This document shows, in pieces, positions 54,685 through 62,756 of a stretch of 64,000 nt of DNA. The notes under the pieces were generated by a model. It was not told the DNA's origin. It made no database searches and worked only from the letters and a program-made list of their open reading frames with translations. The stretch's first letter is position 1; each line of letters begins with the position of its first letter. The DNA is taken from positions 62,001 through 126,000 of the forward strand of contig SUXK01000004.1 in NCBI GenBank assembly GCA_015061035.1, in the 5' to 3' direction. A program made the position numbers and the translations under genes. This stretch comes from Bacteroidales bacterium. Its GTDB lineage: Bacteria > Bacteroidota > Bacteroidia > Bacteroidales > G3-4614.

Positions 54685-55464
54685 ATGGGATATGGCAAAT
54701 GGATTGGCGGTATTATAGGTTTTATGGCTGGTGGTCCTTTGGGTGCTTTGGCGGGTTATGCGTTGGGTTCTTTGCTTGATAATAGTGATAGTGACAACTC
54801 TGGTAATTATAGTGGTAGAGATATTAATAGTAGAACTAATTATGGACAACGAAATAGTTTTTTGTTTTCGTTGCTTGTAATGTGTTCTTATATTATTAAG
54901 GCTGATGGTAAGGTTATGCATAGCGAAATGGAGTTTGTCAGAAAATTCCTTCGTGCAAACTTTGGCGAAAATGCTGTTAGTGAAGGCAACAACATTCTAC
55001 TTAAACTTTTTGAGCAACAGAAAAGGATGAATGCTCAAAATCCTATGGCTTTCCGAAATACTATTTTTGAGTGTGGAGAGCAAATAAAAGTCAATATGAG
55101 TTATGAGCAACGTCTTCAACTGCTTAGTTTTCTTGCTTGTATTGCTAAAAGCGATGGTAATGTTTGCTCTGCTGAGATTGATGCTTTAAAAGAGGTTGCC
55201 CGTGCAATGGGATTATCGGCTAAAGAGGTTGACTCTATGCTTAATCTTGGTGGTAATAGTTTGGAAGCGGCTTACGCTGTTCTTGAAATTGATCCTACTG
55301 CCACTGATGATGAGATTAAAAAGGCTTATAAGAAATTGGCATTGAAGCATCACCCCGACCGTGTGGCTTCTCTTGGTGATGATATTAGAAAGGCTGCTGA
55401 AAAGAAACTTCAAGAAATCAACAACGCTAAGGATATTATTTATAAGGCAAGGGGGATTAAGTAG
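54685..55464 (+). CDS. DjlA-like TerB/J-domain co-chaperone
   Basis: A 259-residue protein: a glycine-rich N-terminal membrane segment (~5-35; GGIIGFMAGGPLGALAGYALG), a TerB-like helical domain (~62-175; IIKADGKVMHSEMEFVRKFL) and a C-terminal J domain (~195-255) with the HPD motif in LALKHHPDRV. The domain order is that of DjlA, a membrane-anchored DnaK co-chaperone. The ATG at 54685 is preferred to a TTG six bases upstream. The protein should act at the inner membrane, with the J domain in the cytoplasm. Confidence 0.88.
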   Translation: MGYGKWIGGIIGFMAGGPLGALAGYALGSLLDNSDSDNSGNYSGRDINSRTNYGQRNSFLFSLLVMCSYIIKADGKVMHSEMEFVRKFLRANFGENAVSEGNNILLKLFEQQKRMNAQNPMAFRNTIFECGEQIKVNMSYEQRLQLLSFLACIAKSDGNVCSAEIDALKEVARAMGLSAKEVDSMLNLGGNSLEAAYAVLEIDPTATDDEIKKAYKKLALKHHPDRVASLGDDIRKAAEKKLQEINNAKDIIYKARGIK

Positions 55465-55541
55465 TTGTTAGTTGTCAACTTCGTTGCCCCTACGGGGTAG
55501 TTGTTAGTTTTTAGTTGTTAGTTTGGCTATCCCCTGCGGGA
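55462..55541. repeat. Intergenic repeat: three TAGTTGTTAGTT words and GC hairpins
   Basis: TAGTTGTTAGTT occurs at 55462, 55498 and 55512. Between them is CCCC-TAC-GGGG (55487-55497), and after them TCCC-CTGC-GGGA (55530-55541). Similar words (AGTTGTTAGTTG at ~46604, TTAGTTGTTGATTT at ~60721) occur at other gene ends in the window, so this looks like a dispersed short repeat family. Confidence 0.5.
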
Positions 55542-55560
55542 GAGTTTTACTATAGATAAA

Positions 55561-55587
55561 AAAAAGCGAGTCATGGACCCGCTTTTT
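55561..55587 (-). terminator. Terminator of GGGtGRT/scaffold operon
   Basis: AAAAAGCGAGTC and GACCCGCTTTTT flank ATG; on the minus strand the single mismatch becomes G-U. The minus-strand tail is a run of T. It lies 23 bases after the stop of the GGGtGRT gene. Confidence 0.75.
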
Positions 55588-55610
55588 CTTATGTATTTGG
55601 ATTACCCTGA

Positions 55611-56621
55611 TTATTTGTTCAATACTTGTGCTACGTCAACTGCACATGCTACTGTACATCCTACCATTGGGTTGTTTCCTATTCCTAAGAATCCCATCAT
55701 CTCAACGTGTGCTGGTACTGATGATGATCCTGCAAATTGTGCGTCAGAGTGCATACGTCCCATTGTGTCAGTCATACCGTATGATGCTGGTCCTGCTGCC
55801 ATGTTGTCTGGGTGTAGTGTACGTCCTGTTCCTCCTCCTGATGCTACTGAGAAGTATGGTTTTCCTGCAAGTACACGCTCTTTTTTGTATGTTCCTGCTA
55901 CTGGGTGTTGGAAACGTGTTGGGTTTGTTGAGTTTCCTGTGATTGATACGTCAACTCCCTCTTTCCACATGATTGCTACTCCCTCGCGAACATCGTCTGC
56001 TCCGTAACATTTTACTTTTGCACGTGGTCCGTCAGAGTATGCTATCTCTTGTACTACTTTCAACTCGCCTGTGTAATAGTCGAATTGTGTTTGTACGTAT
56101 GTAAATCCGTTGATACGTGAAATGATTTGTGCTGCGTCTTTTCCAAGTCCGTTAAGGATACAACGCAAAGGTTCTTTACGTACTTTGTCTGCTTTTGCTG
56201 CAATTTTGATTGCTCCCTCTGCTGCTGCAAATGACTCGTGTCCTGCAAGGAATGCGAAACATTTTGTCTCTTCGCGTAATAACATTGCTGCAAGGTTTCC
56301 GTGTCCGATACCTACTTTACGATCGTCTGCTACTGATCCGGGGATACAGAATGCTTGTAGTCCGATTCCGATTGCCTCTGCTGCCTCTGCTGCAGTTTTG
56401 CATCCTTTTTTAAGTGCGATTGCTGTTCCTACTACGTATGCCCATTTTGCATTCTCGAAACAGATTGGTTGTGTCTCCTCGCAAGTCATATAAGGATCAA
56501 GACCATATTGCTCGCATATTGCGTTTGCTTCTTCGATGTCTTTGATGCCGTTTGCGTTTAACGCTGCAAGTATTTGATTGATACGGCGATCTTGGCTTTC
56601 AAATTTTACTTCTCTAATCAT
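55611..56621 (-). CDS. GGGtGRT protein (function unknown)
   Basis: A 336-residue protein of the conserved family named for its GGGTGRT motif, found here at SVASGGGTGRTLHPDN (~275-290). Other notable segments are GIGHGNLAAMLLREETKCFAFLAGHESFAAAEG (in parts, ~125-155) and the glycine/His-rich NGLGKDAAQIISRING. It has no signal peptide or TM segment and is cytoplasmic. It contains several cysteines (residues ~28, 48, 54, 73). The family is linked to anaerobes and to the Fe-S-scaffold-like gene just upstream (18-base gap), suggesting a joint role in metal-cluster chemistry, but no reaction is established. Confidence 0.85.
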   Translation of the reverse strand: MIREVKFESQDRRINQILAALNANGIKDIEEANAICEQYGLDPYMTCEETQPICFENAKWAYVVGTAIALKKGCKTAAEAAEAIGIGLQAFCIPGSVADDRKVGIGHGNLAAMLLREETKCFAFLAGHESFAAAEGAIKIAAKADKVRKEPLRCILNGLGKDAAQIISRINGFTYVQTQFDYYTGELKVVQEIAYSDGPRAKVKCYGADDVREGVAIMWKEGVDVSITGNSTNPTRFQHPVAGTYKKERVLAGKPYFSVASGGGTGRTLHPDNMAAGPASYGMTDTMGRMHSDAQFAGSSSVPAHVEMMGFLGIGNNPMVGCTVACAVDVAQVLNK

Positions 56622-56639
56622 AGTCTGTGTCCTCCTATA

Positions 56640-57341
56640 TTATTCGTTACGTGGATCAATGTATTTAACTGCTCCTGCTTCTTCAGTAAAGCGTCCGTAT
56701 GTTCCAGTCACTTTCTTAAGTGCTTCGTTTGCATCGGTTCCTTTTTTGATTTCATCCATGAATTTTCCAAGGTGAATGAACTCGTATCCGCAAATCTCAT
56801 CGTTTTTGTCTAATGCGATGCGGTTGATGTAACCTTCTGCCATTTCAAGATAACGTGAACCTTTTGCAAGTGTTCCGTAAAGTGTTCCTACTTGGCTGCG
56901 TAGTCCTTTTCCTAAGTCCTCAAGTCCTGCTCCAATCATCAAACCTCCTTCTGAGAATGCTGATTGTGTGCGTCCGTAAACGATTTGTAGGAATAACTCT
57001 CGCATTGCTGTATTGATTGCGTCACATACAAGGTCTGTGTTTAGTGCCTCAAGGATTGTTTTTCCCGGAAGAATCTCAGATGCCATTGCTGCTGAGTGTG
57101 TCATTCCTGAACAACCGATTGTTTCAACTAATGCTTCTTGAATAACTCCCTCTTTTACGTTAAGAGTTAGTTTACATGCTCCTTGTTGAGGTGCACACCA
57201 TCCAATACCATGAGTAAGTCCTGAAATATCAGATACCTCTTTGGCTTTTACCCATTTTCCCTCTTCAGGTATGGGAGCGGCTCCATGATTTGGGCCTTTT
57301 TTTACAACACACATGTGTTCTACTTCGTGAGAATAAATCAT
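56640..57341 (-). CDS. IscU/NifU-like iron-sulfur cluster assembly scaffold
   Basis: A 233-residue protein with an N-terminal IscU/NifU-like fold: IGWCAPQQGACKLTLNVKEG (~46-65) and VETIGCSGMTHSAAMASEIL (~77-96) carry the three cysteines C49, C56 and C82, and a conserved SGMTHSAA helix. It is longer than IscU (~130), with an extra ~100-residue C-terminal region (YEFIHLGKFMDEIKKGTD). It is the first gene of a two-gene operon with the GGGtGRT protein and has a strong promoter. Whether it binds a cluster is unproven. Confidence 0.8.
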   Translation of the reverse strand: MIYSHEVEHMCVVKKGPNHGAAPIPEEGKWVKAKEVSDISGLTHGIGWCAPQQGACKLTLNVKEGVIQEALVETIGCSGMTHSAAMASEILPGKTILEALNTDLVCDAINTAMRELFLQIVYGRTQSAFSEGGLMIGAGLEDLGKGLRSQVGTLYGTLAKGSRYLEMAEGYINRIALDKNDEICGYEFIHLGKFMDEIKKGTDANEALKKVTGTYGRFTEEAGAVKYIDPRNE

Positions 57342-57448
57342 AATTCTTACTTTTAGTGTTTATAATTAAGCTTAATTTAAAATTGCCTTTACTTATCTCT
57401 CTCAATTGGTAAACTTATATTCATAAACAAAGTTCGCCATACAAGACA

Positions 57449-57480
57449 CAAAAATAGTGAATATTCTATTTTTTGCCAAA
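57449..57480 (-). promoter_or_regulatory. Promoter of scaffold-GGGtGRT operon (TTTG, N20, TATTTTTG)
   Basis: On the minus strand TTTG (57480-57477) is followed after 20 bases by TATTTTTG (57456-57449), a textbook Bacteroidota promoter. The leader is ~100 bases. Confidence 0.65.
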
Positions 57481-57519
57481 TTTTTGCGTTTTTTTATTTA
57501 TTTGTCATTTACAACTTCA

Positions 57520-57537
57520 GACGTGGCAAACCACGTC
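57520..57537. repeat. Hairpin GACGTGG-CAAA-CCACGTC, candidate terminator or REP-like element
   Basis: Perfect 7-bp stem followed by CCTACTTTTT on the plus strand. It lies just beyond the 3' end of the Ig-like/transglutaminase gene (minus strand). It shares the trailing CCCTAC with the hairpin at 55487-55497. Confidence 0.45.
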
Positions 57538-57552
57538 CCTACTTTTTGATAG

Positions 57553-58794
57553 TTATGGCCTGTCTGCCCAATCGTAATCTGTGGCAGAAATGGTTGGCAA
57601 TGATGTATATCCTACACTATCGGTGTTTTCGTTTGCTCCTCCTGTGCTTTCATATTTATAATTTGAGGAATAGGTGTCGGTTCCTATCAAAAAGTTACTA
57701 TGACCACATAGTCCTGGAAATCCGCCGTCACCTGTTATATCAACCATATACCACACATCATCTACTTCGGTTACGTTCCACGCATGGTTGCCCCATGTTT
57801 CGCTGGTTGTTGATGTCATCATTGAGCCTGTTACATATACACACTTCAATCCTACTCTTTGGCATAACATCAGGTATGCTCTTGAGAATCCTTCGCATAC
57901 TGCCTTCTTAGTTATAAATGAGCCTGTTATATTTCCACAATTTGCATTGCTTACTCCTCCGTAATCTGCCCAGTCGATAAATCCATCGTGTATGATTTTT
58001 GCTCTATCAAACTCGCTTGTTGTGGGTGTTATGGATGCTGTTATTGTGTTACATGCTTCATATACTTGTGCCATCTCTTCGGCATATTTCTCTGGGGTGT
58101 ATGATATTATTACTCGTAAGTAATATTGATATTTGCTATAATCGTAACGATAGATATAGTTTACTAATATGTATGCTTCGGGAACATCTTTGATGATAAG
58201 GTTTGTGAGTTTCATTACTTTGTTTTGATCTACCGACATTCCTTGCGAAGCAAAATCAAGATATACTCTATGGTTTATATCAGAGTATGTTGTTGAATTG
58301 CTTTCAAATGCTAATATCTGTTTTAATATGTAGTTGTATATTGCTTTATCACTTTCATTTAGTTCGGAATATCCATGTCGATAAACCGACTCTCCATTTG
58401 CTACTACGGTGATTGCACATTTGGCTTGTTTTCCATGAGAGGTGGCTGTTATTGTTACTGAGCCTGCTTTTTGTGGAGAAACGTTTCCTTTGCTATCGAC
58501 AGTTGCAATTGAAGCATCTGATGAGCTCCACTCAATAATGGGTGATATGGTTCCTTCATAATCTACATCTGCCTGAAGTGTATAGATATTACCTTGTAGA
58601 AGCCCTATTGCTGCACGATTGAGTGATATTGAATTTACTTGAACATTGGGTTTCTTTACAAATTTTATACTATCTACTTCGGCTAATACAAATGGTACTT
58701 TTGTTCCATCTTTTTTATATATAAGTAGTGAATCTTGCGATATGGCAGGGAGTGCTACAAAAGCAATTAAAAGTGATATAAGCAATCTCTTCAT
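57553..58794 (-). CDS. Secreted Ig-like (BIG2) and transglutaminase-like protein
   Basis: A 413-residue exported protein. It has a signal peptide (MKRLLISLLIAFVALPAISQ); an in-frame ATG three codons earlier would only lengthen the N-region. Next come a short strand-rich module (LIYKKDGTKVPFVLAEVDSIKF) common in Bacteroidales surface proteins, a BIG2 Ig-like domain at ~55-135 (WSSSDASIATVDSKGNVSPQKAG), and a transglutaminase-like domain at ~250-380. The Cys/His/Asp triad is visible in KKAVCEGFSRAY, GNHAWNVTEVDD and VDITGDG. It could be a surface protease or cross-linking enzyme. There is no T9SS sorting tail, so it is periplasmic or outer-membrane associated. It stands alone. Confidence 0.85.
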   Translation of the reverse strand: MKRLLISLLIAFVALPAISQDSLLIYKKDGTKVPFVLAEVDSIKFVKKPNVQVNSISLNRAAIGLLQGNIYTLQADVDYEGTISPIIEWSSSDASIATVDSKGNVSPQKAGSVTITATSHGKQAKCAITVVANGESVYRHGYSELNESDKAIYNYILKQILAFESNSTTYSDINHRVYLDFASQGMSVDQNKVMKLTNLIIKDVPEAYILVNYIYRYDYSKYQYYLRVIISYTPEKYAEEMAQVYEACNTITASITPTTSEFDRAKIIHDGFIDWADYGGVSNANCGNITGSFITKKAVCEGFSRAYLMLCQRVGLKCVYVTGSMMTSTTSETWGNHAWNVTEVDDVWYMVDITGDGGFPGLCGHSNFLIGTDTYSSNYKYESTGGANENTDSVGYTSLPTISATDYDWADRP

Positions 58795-58929
58795 TATCCT
58801 CATATTTTTATTCTATAATTTGTCTTGTTTTACTTTCATGGTGGAAAGGTACAAAATATTGGCTTATCAGCAAAGTATTTACTCCGTTTTTACTCTATTA
58901 AATAATAAAAACTAAAAACTAACCAAATT

Positions 58930-59028
58930 TAGTTTTGCAGTATGAAAAAAAATAACGAAATTTGTATCGATTTTGAGGGTGGTATGATTTTTCCACACCA
59001 CTCCTTGGGATACTTTTTTGAATACTAA
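58930..59028 (+). promoter_or_regulatory. -7 box and possible 28-codon leader ORF upstream of PPi-PFK
   Basis: TAGTTTTG (58930-58937) matches TAnnTTTG. An ATG at 58942 opens a 28-codon frame (starting MKKNNEICIDFEGGM) that ends at 59028, 32 bases before the pfp ATG. The ORF start lies almost at the predicted transcription start, so it would be leaderless or simply part of the 5' UTR. The rest of 58804-59060 is AT-rich with no gene. Confidence 0.3.
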
Positions 59029-59060
59029 TTTTTTATTAACTAATATTTATTTTATCAATT

Positions 59061-60704
59061 ATGAAAAAAAGTGCTTTACAAGAGGCTCGTGCTGCTTACC
59101 AGCCTAAATTACCTAAAGCGTTAAAAGGTTCTCTTACATTAAAAGAGGGTGCTGCTACTCAATCGGTTGCAGACCAAGAGGCTATCAAAGAATTATTCCC
59201 TAACACATACGGAATGCCTGTTCTTACTTTTGAGCCTTCTGACGAAGTTAAAGAGTATCCTGCTATTAACATCGGTGTTATCCTTTCAGGTGGTCAGGCT
59301 CCTGGTGGACACAACGTTATTGCAGGTTTGTTCGATGGTATTAAAGCTATGAACAAAGATTCTAAACTTTATGGTTTCTTGTTAGGTCCTGCTGGTCTTA
59401 TAGAGCATAAATATATTGAACTTACTTCTGATATTATTGATGACTACCGCAACACTGGTGGTTTTGATATTATTGGTTCTGGTCGTACCAAACTTGAGAC
59501 TACTGAGCAATTTGACAAAGGTTTAGAGATTATCAAAGAACTTAACATCAAAGCGGTAGTTATTATTGGTGGTGACGACTCAAATACTAACGCTTGTGTT
59601 CTTGCTGAGTACTACAAACAAAAGAATACTGGTGTTCAAGTTATTGGTTGTCCTAAAACTATTGACGGTGACCTTAAAAACGAGATGATTGAGACCTCTT
59701 TCGGTTTTGATACTGCTTGTAAAGTTTATTCTGAGGTTATCGGTAACATTCAACGTGACTGTAACTCTGCTAAAAAATATTGGCACTTCATTAAATTGAT
59801 GGGACGCTCGGCTTCTCATATTGCTCTTGAGTGCGCTCTTCAAACTCAACCTAACATTTGTATCATCTCTGAGGAGGTTGAGGCTAAACAAATGACTCTT
59901 GGTGATGTTGTTGATTACATTGCTGGTATTGTTGCTGGTCGTGCAGCTGAGGGTAATAACTTTGGTACTGTTCTTATCCCTGAAGGTTTAATTGAGTTCA
60001 TCCCTGCAATGAAAAAACTTATTGCTGAACTTAACGACTTCCTTGCTGCTAATGGCGAAGAGTTTGCTAAAGTTCCTCAAGCAGAGCAAATCAAATTTAT
60101 TGCTGATAGAATTTCTGCTGAGAACTCGGCTATCTATACAAGCCTTCCCGAAGGTGTTGCTCGTCAACTTTCATTAGACCGCGACCCTCACGGAAACGTT
60201 CAAGTTTCTCTTATCGAAACTGAAAAACTTCTTAGCGAAATGGTTGCTCGCCGTTTGGCAGAGTGGAAGAAAGAGGGCAAATTTGTTGGTAAATTCTCTG
60301 CTCAACACCACTTCTTCGGATACGAAGGTCGTTGTGCTGCTCCTTCAAACTTTGACGCTGACTACTGCTACTCTCTTGGTTACAATGCTTCAATGCTTAT
60401 TGGTCAAGGTAAAACAGGTTATATGTCATCAGTTCGCAACACTACTAAACCAGCAGATGAATGGATTGCAGGTGGTATCCCCGTTACTATGATGATGAAC
60501 ATGGAGCGTCGTCACGGAGAGATGAAACCAGTTATCCAAAAAGCTTTGGTTAAATTGGATGGTGCTCCATTCAAATACTTCGCTTCAAAACGCGAGGAGT
60601 GGGCTAAAAATACTTGCTATGTTTACCCAGGTCCTATCCAATACTTTGGTCCTTCTTCAGTTTGCGACCAACCTACTCAAACTTTGAAATTGGAGCAAGA
60701 ATAA
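59061..60704 (+). CDS. pfp: Diphosphate-fructose-6-phosphate 1-phosphotransferase (PPi-PFK)
   Basis: PPi-dependent phosphofructokinase of the long (~550-residue) group, catalysing reversible phosphorylation of fructose 6-phosphate in glycolysis. The 547-residue protein shows [18 protein letters not shown] (phosphate-binding loop), [18 protein letters not shown] (the GGDD of PPi-using enzymes, instead of the GGDG of ATP-PFK), [11 protein letters not shown] (catalytic TIDGD), and [14 protein letters not shown]. It follows a candidate leader and ends before a palindromic terminator. Confidence 0.95.
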   Translation: MKKSALQEARAAYQPKLPKALKGSLTLKEGAATQSVADQEAIKELFPNTYGMPVLTFEPSDEVKEYPAINIGVILSGGQAPGGHNVIAGLFDGIKAMNKDSKLYGFLLGPAGLIEHKYIELTSDIIDDYRNTGGFDIIGSGRTKLETTEQFDKGLEIIKELNIKAVVIIGGDDSNTNACVLAEYYKQKNTGVQVIGCPKTIDGDLKNEMIETSFGFDTACKVYSEVIGNIQRDCNSAKKYWHFIKLMGRSASHIALECALQTQPNICIISEEVEAKQMTLGDVVDYIAGIVAGRAAEGNNFGTVLIPEGLIEFIPAMKKLIAELNDFLAANGEEFAKVPQAEQIKFIADRISAENSAIYTSLPEGVARQLSLDRDPHGNVQVSLIETEKLLSEMVARRLAEWKKEGKFVGKFSAQHHFFGYEGRCAAPSNFDADYCYSLGYNASMLIGQGKTGYMSSVRNTTKPADEWIAGGIPVTMMMNMERRHGEMKPVIQKALVKLDGAPFKYFASKREEWAKNTCYVYPGPIQYFGPSSVCDQPTQTLKLEQE

Positions 60705-60765
60705 GAAGAGTTGTTGGTTTTTAGTTGTTGATTTTTAAGGCAACTATTTACTAATGTATATATAG

Positions 60766-60791
60766 CAAAAGCGAGGCATGCCTCGCTTTTG
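60766..60791. terminator. Bidirectional palindromic terminator, PPi-PFK / ABC-F
   Basis: CAAAAGCGAGGCA and TGCCTCGCTTTTG form a perfect palindrome of 26 bases, effectively an 11-bp stem with a CATG loop, followed by TTGTGTTTTT. It shares its core with 52797-52830. Confidence 0.85.
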
Positions 60792-60882
60792 TTGTGTTTT
60801 TATAGTTTATTGTTTTTTTAGTCGCAACAATTAGTCCTATTGGTCTAATTGGATTAATATGACTAATTGATTTTTCTAACAA

Positions 60883-62751
60883 CTAAATCTCCAATAACTC
60901 AAGCCAACGCATTGTTTTTTCATCTATCAAAAGGGTTAACTCTTCGTAGCGTTTTGAGAGAGAGGTTATCTCTTCTGCCGAAAGGGTGCCAGATGAGAGT
61001 TGTGTTTCAACATCGACTTTCTCCTCCTCTAATTTGGGTATTTCAATATCAAGTGCCTCTAACTCTTTTTTCTCTTTATAGGTTATTTTGCGTGGTCGTT
61101 CTTTCGCCTCTACTGGTTTAGGTGCGGTTTTCTTCTCTTGTTGCTTTGCTTGTTCTCTTTGCTCCTCCTCTTCTAACTCTCGCCACTCTCGATAGTCGGT
61201 GTAGTTTCCTGGAAAATCTTTTATTTTTGCATCTCCATTGAATACCAATAGGTGATCAACGACTTTATCCATAAAGTAACGGTCGTGCGATACTACTATT
61301 ACGCATCCTTTAAAGGTACATAGGTAATCTTCCAACACGTTCATTGTGGCTATATCAAGATCGTTTGTAGGCTCATCGAGTACAAGGAAGTTGGGGTTTT
61401 GCATTAAGACGGTACAGAGATATAGTCGGCGTTTTTCTCCTCCACTTAACTTATATACATAGTTGTATTGGGTTTCGGGGGTAAAGAGGAAGTGTTGCAG
61501 AAATTGTGATGCTGACATTTTTTTGCCTCCTCCGAGATCTATCTCTTCGGCTATATCACGAACTACATCTATTACTTTTTTTTGTTCATCAAACTGCAAT
61601 CCGTCCTGACTGTAATATCCAAACGATACGGTTTCGCCTATATCAAACGAGCCACTATCGGGTTTTACCATTCCTAACAGCATTTTTAGGAAGGTTGATT
61701 TTCCTGTTCCGTTCTTTCCTACTATTCCCATCTTTTCGTATCGGGCAAAGTTGTAGTAGAACTGATCGAGGATTTTGAGGTCGCCATAAGATTTTGAGAT
61801 ATATTTTGCCTCAAATATTTTTGAACCTAAATAGGTGGCTTTTACTGCGAGTTTTACGTTTCGCTCTTCTCTACGCATCTTTGCTCGTTGCTCTATCTCG
61901 TAAAATCTATCAATGCGTGATTTTGCTTTTGTTGCTCGTGCTTGTGGTTGACGGCGCATCCAATCTAACTCGGTGCGATAGAGGTTGTTCATTCGGGCTG
62001 TTTCTGCATTGAATACCGCCAATCGCTCCTCTCGTTTTGTGAGATAGTATTGATAGTTACCTTCATAGTGATACAGCCCAAGTGCATCAATCTCTATAAT
62101 ATCTGTACATACTCTATCAAGGAAGTAACGATCGTGCGTCACCATAAGCAACGCTCCCGATATTCTACGTAAAAACTCCTCTAACCACTCTACCATTTCG
62201 AGGTCGAGGTGGTTGGTTGGCTCATCTAATATCAACAGGTCTGGTTCTCCTATCAAAACATTGGCTAATGCTACTCGTTTTAGTTGTCCACCCGAGAGTT
62301 CTCCTATCTTTTGATTAAAGTCGTGAATTTTAAGTTTTCCTAATATCTGCTTTACTCGCGATTCATAATCCCATGCTTTGAGCATATCCATCTTTACCAA
62401 TATCTCTTCAAGGTTTTCGGTATCAAGATTAAGCATTGCTCTTTCGTATTGGGCTACGGTTTGTGCTATCTCATTATCAGAACGCATACAGGCATCTAAC
62501 ACTGTTAGTTCTGATGGGAATGAGGGAGTTTGTGACAGATAGCCTACTCGCAAATCGTTACGGAATGTTATTCGGCCTGAATCGTAATCCTCCTCCCCTG
62601 CTATTATATTTAAGAGGGTTGTTTTTCCTGTTCCGTTTTTTGCTACTATGGCTATACGTTGATTCTCTGCTACTCCGAAAGAGATATTTTCGAATAGCAC
62701 TTTTGCTCCAAACGACTTGGTTAGGTTTTCTATTTGTAGGTAACTTATCAC
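60883..62751 (-). CDS. ABC-F family ATPase (Uup-like)
   Basis: A soluble twin-ATPase of 622 residues that probably acts on ribosomes or on DNA-linked processes. Two ABC domains are seen: Walker A VAKNGTGKTTLL (~33-46) and VGKNGTGKSTFL (~345-357), signatures LSGGQLKRVALAN and LSGGEKRRLYLC, and Walker B sequences LLILDEPTNHLD and FLVLDEPTNDLD. A linker with RTELDWMRRQPQARATKAKS joins them. The C-terminal ~90 residues are a Lys/Glu-rich coiled-coil (YKEKKELEALDIEIPKLEEE) typical of Uup. It follows the dual ABC gene by five bases, so the two are cotranscribed. Confidence 0.92.
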   Translation of the reverse strand: MISYLQIENLTKSFGAKVLFENISFGVAENQRIAIVAKNGTGKTTLLNIIAGEEDYDSGRITFRNDLRVGYLSQTPSFPSELTVLDACMRSDNEIAQTVAQYERAMLNLDTENLEEILVKMDMLKAWDYESRVKQILGKLKIHDFNQKIGELSGGQLKRVALANVLIGEPDLLILDEPTNHLDLEMVEWLEEFLRRISGALLMVTHDRYFLDRVCTDIIEIDALGLYHYEGNYQYYLTKREERLAVFNAETARMNNLYRTELDWMRRQPQARATKAKSRIDRFYEIEQRAKMRREERNVKLAVKATYLGSKIFEAKYISKSYGDLKILDQFYYNFARYEKMGIVGKNGTGKSTFLKMLLGMVKPDSGSFDIGETVSFGYYSQDGLQFDEQKKVIDVVRDIAEEIDLGGGKKMSASQFLQHFLFTPETQYNYVYKLSGGEKRRLYLCTVLMQNPNFLVLDEPTNDLDIATMNVLEDYLCTFKGCVIVVSHDRYFMDKVVDHLLVFNGDAKIKDFPGNYTDYREWRELEEEEQREQAKQQEKKTAPKPVEAKERPRKITYKEKKELEALDIEIPKLEEEKVDVETQLSSGTLSAEEITSLSKRYEELTLLIDEKTMRWLELLEI

Positions 62752-62756
62752 TTGCT

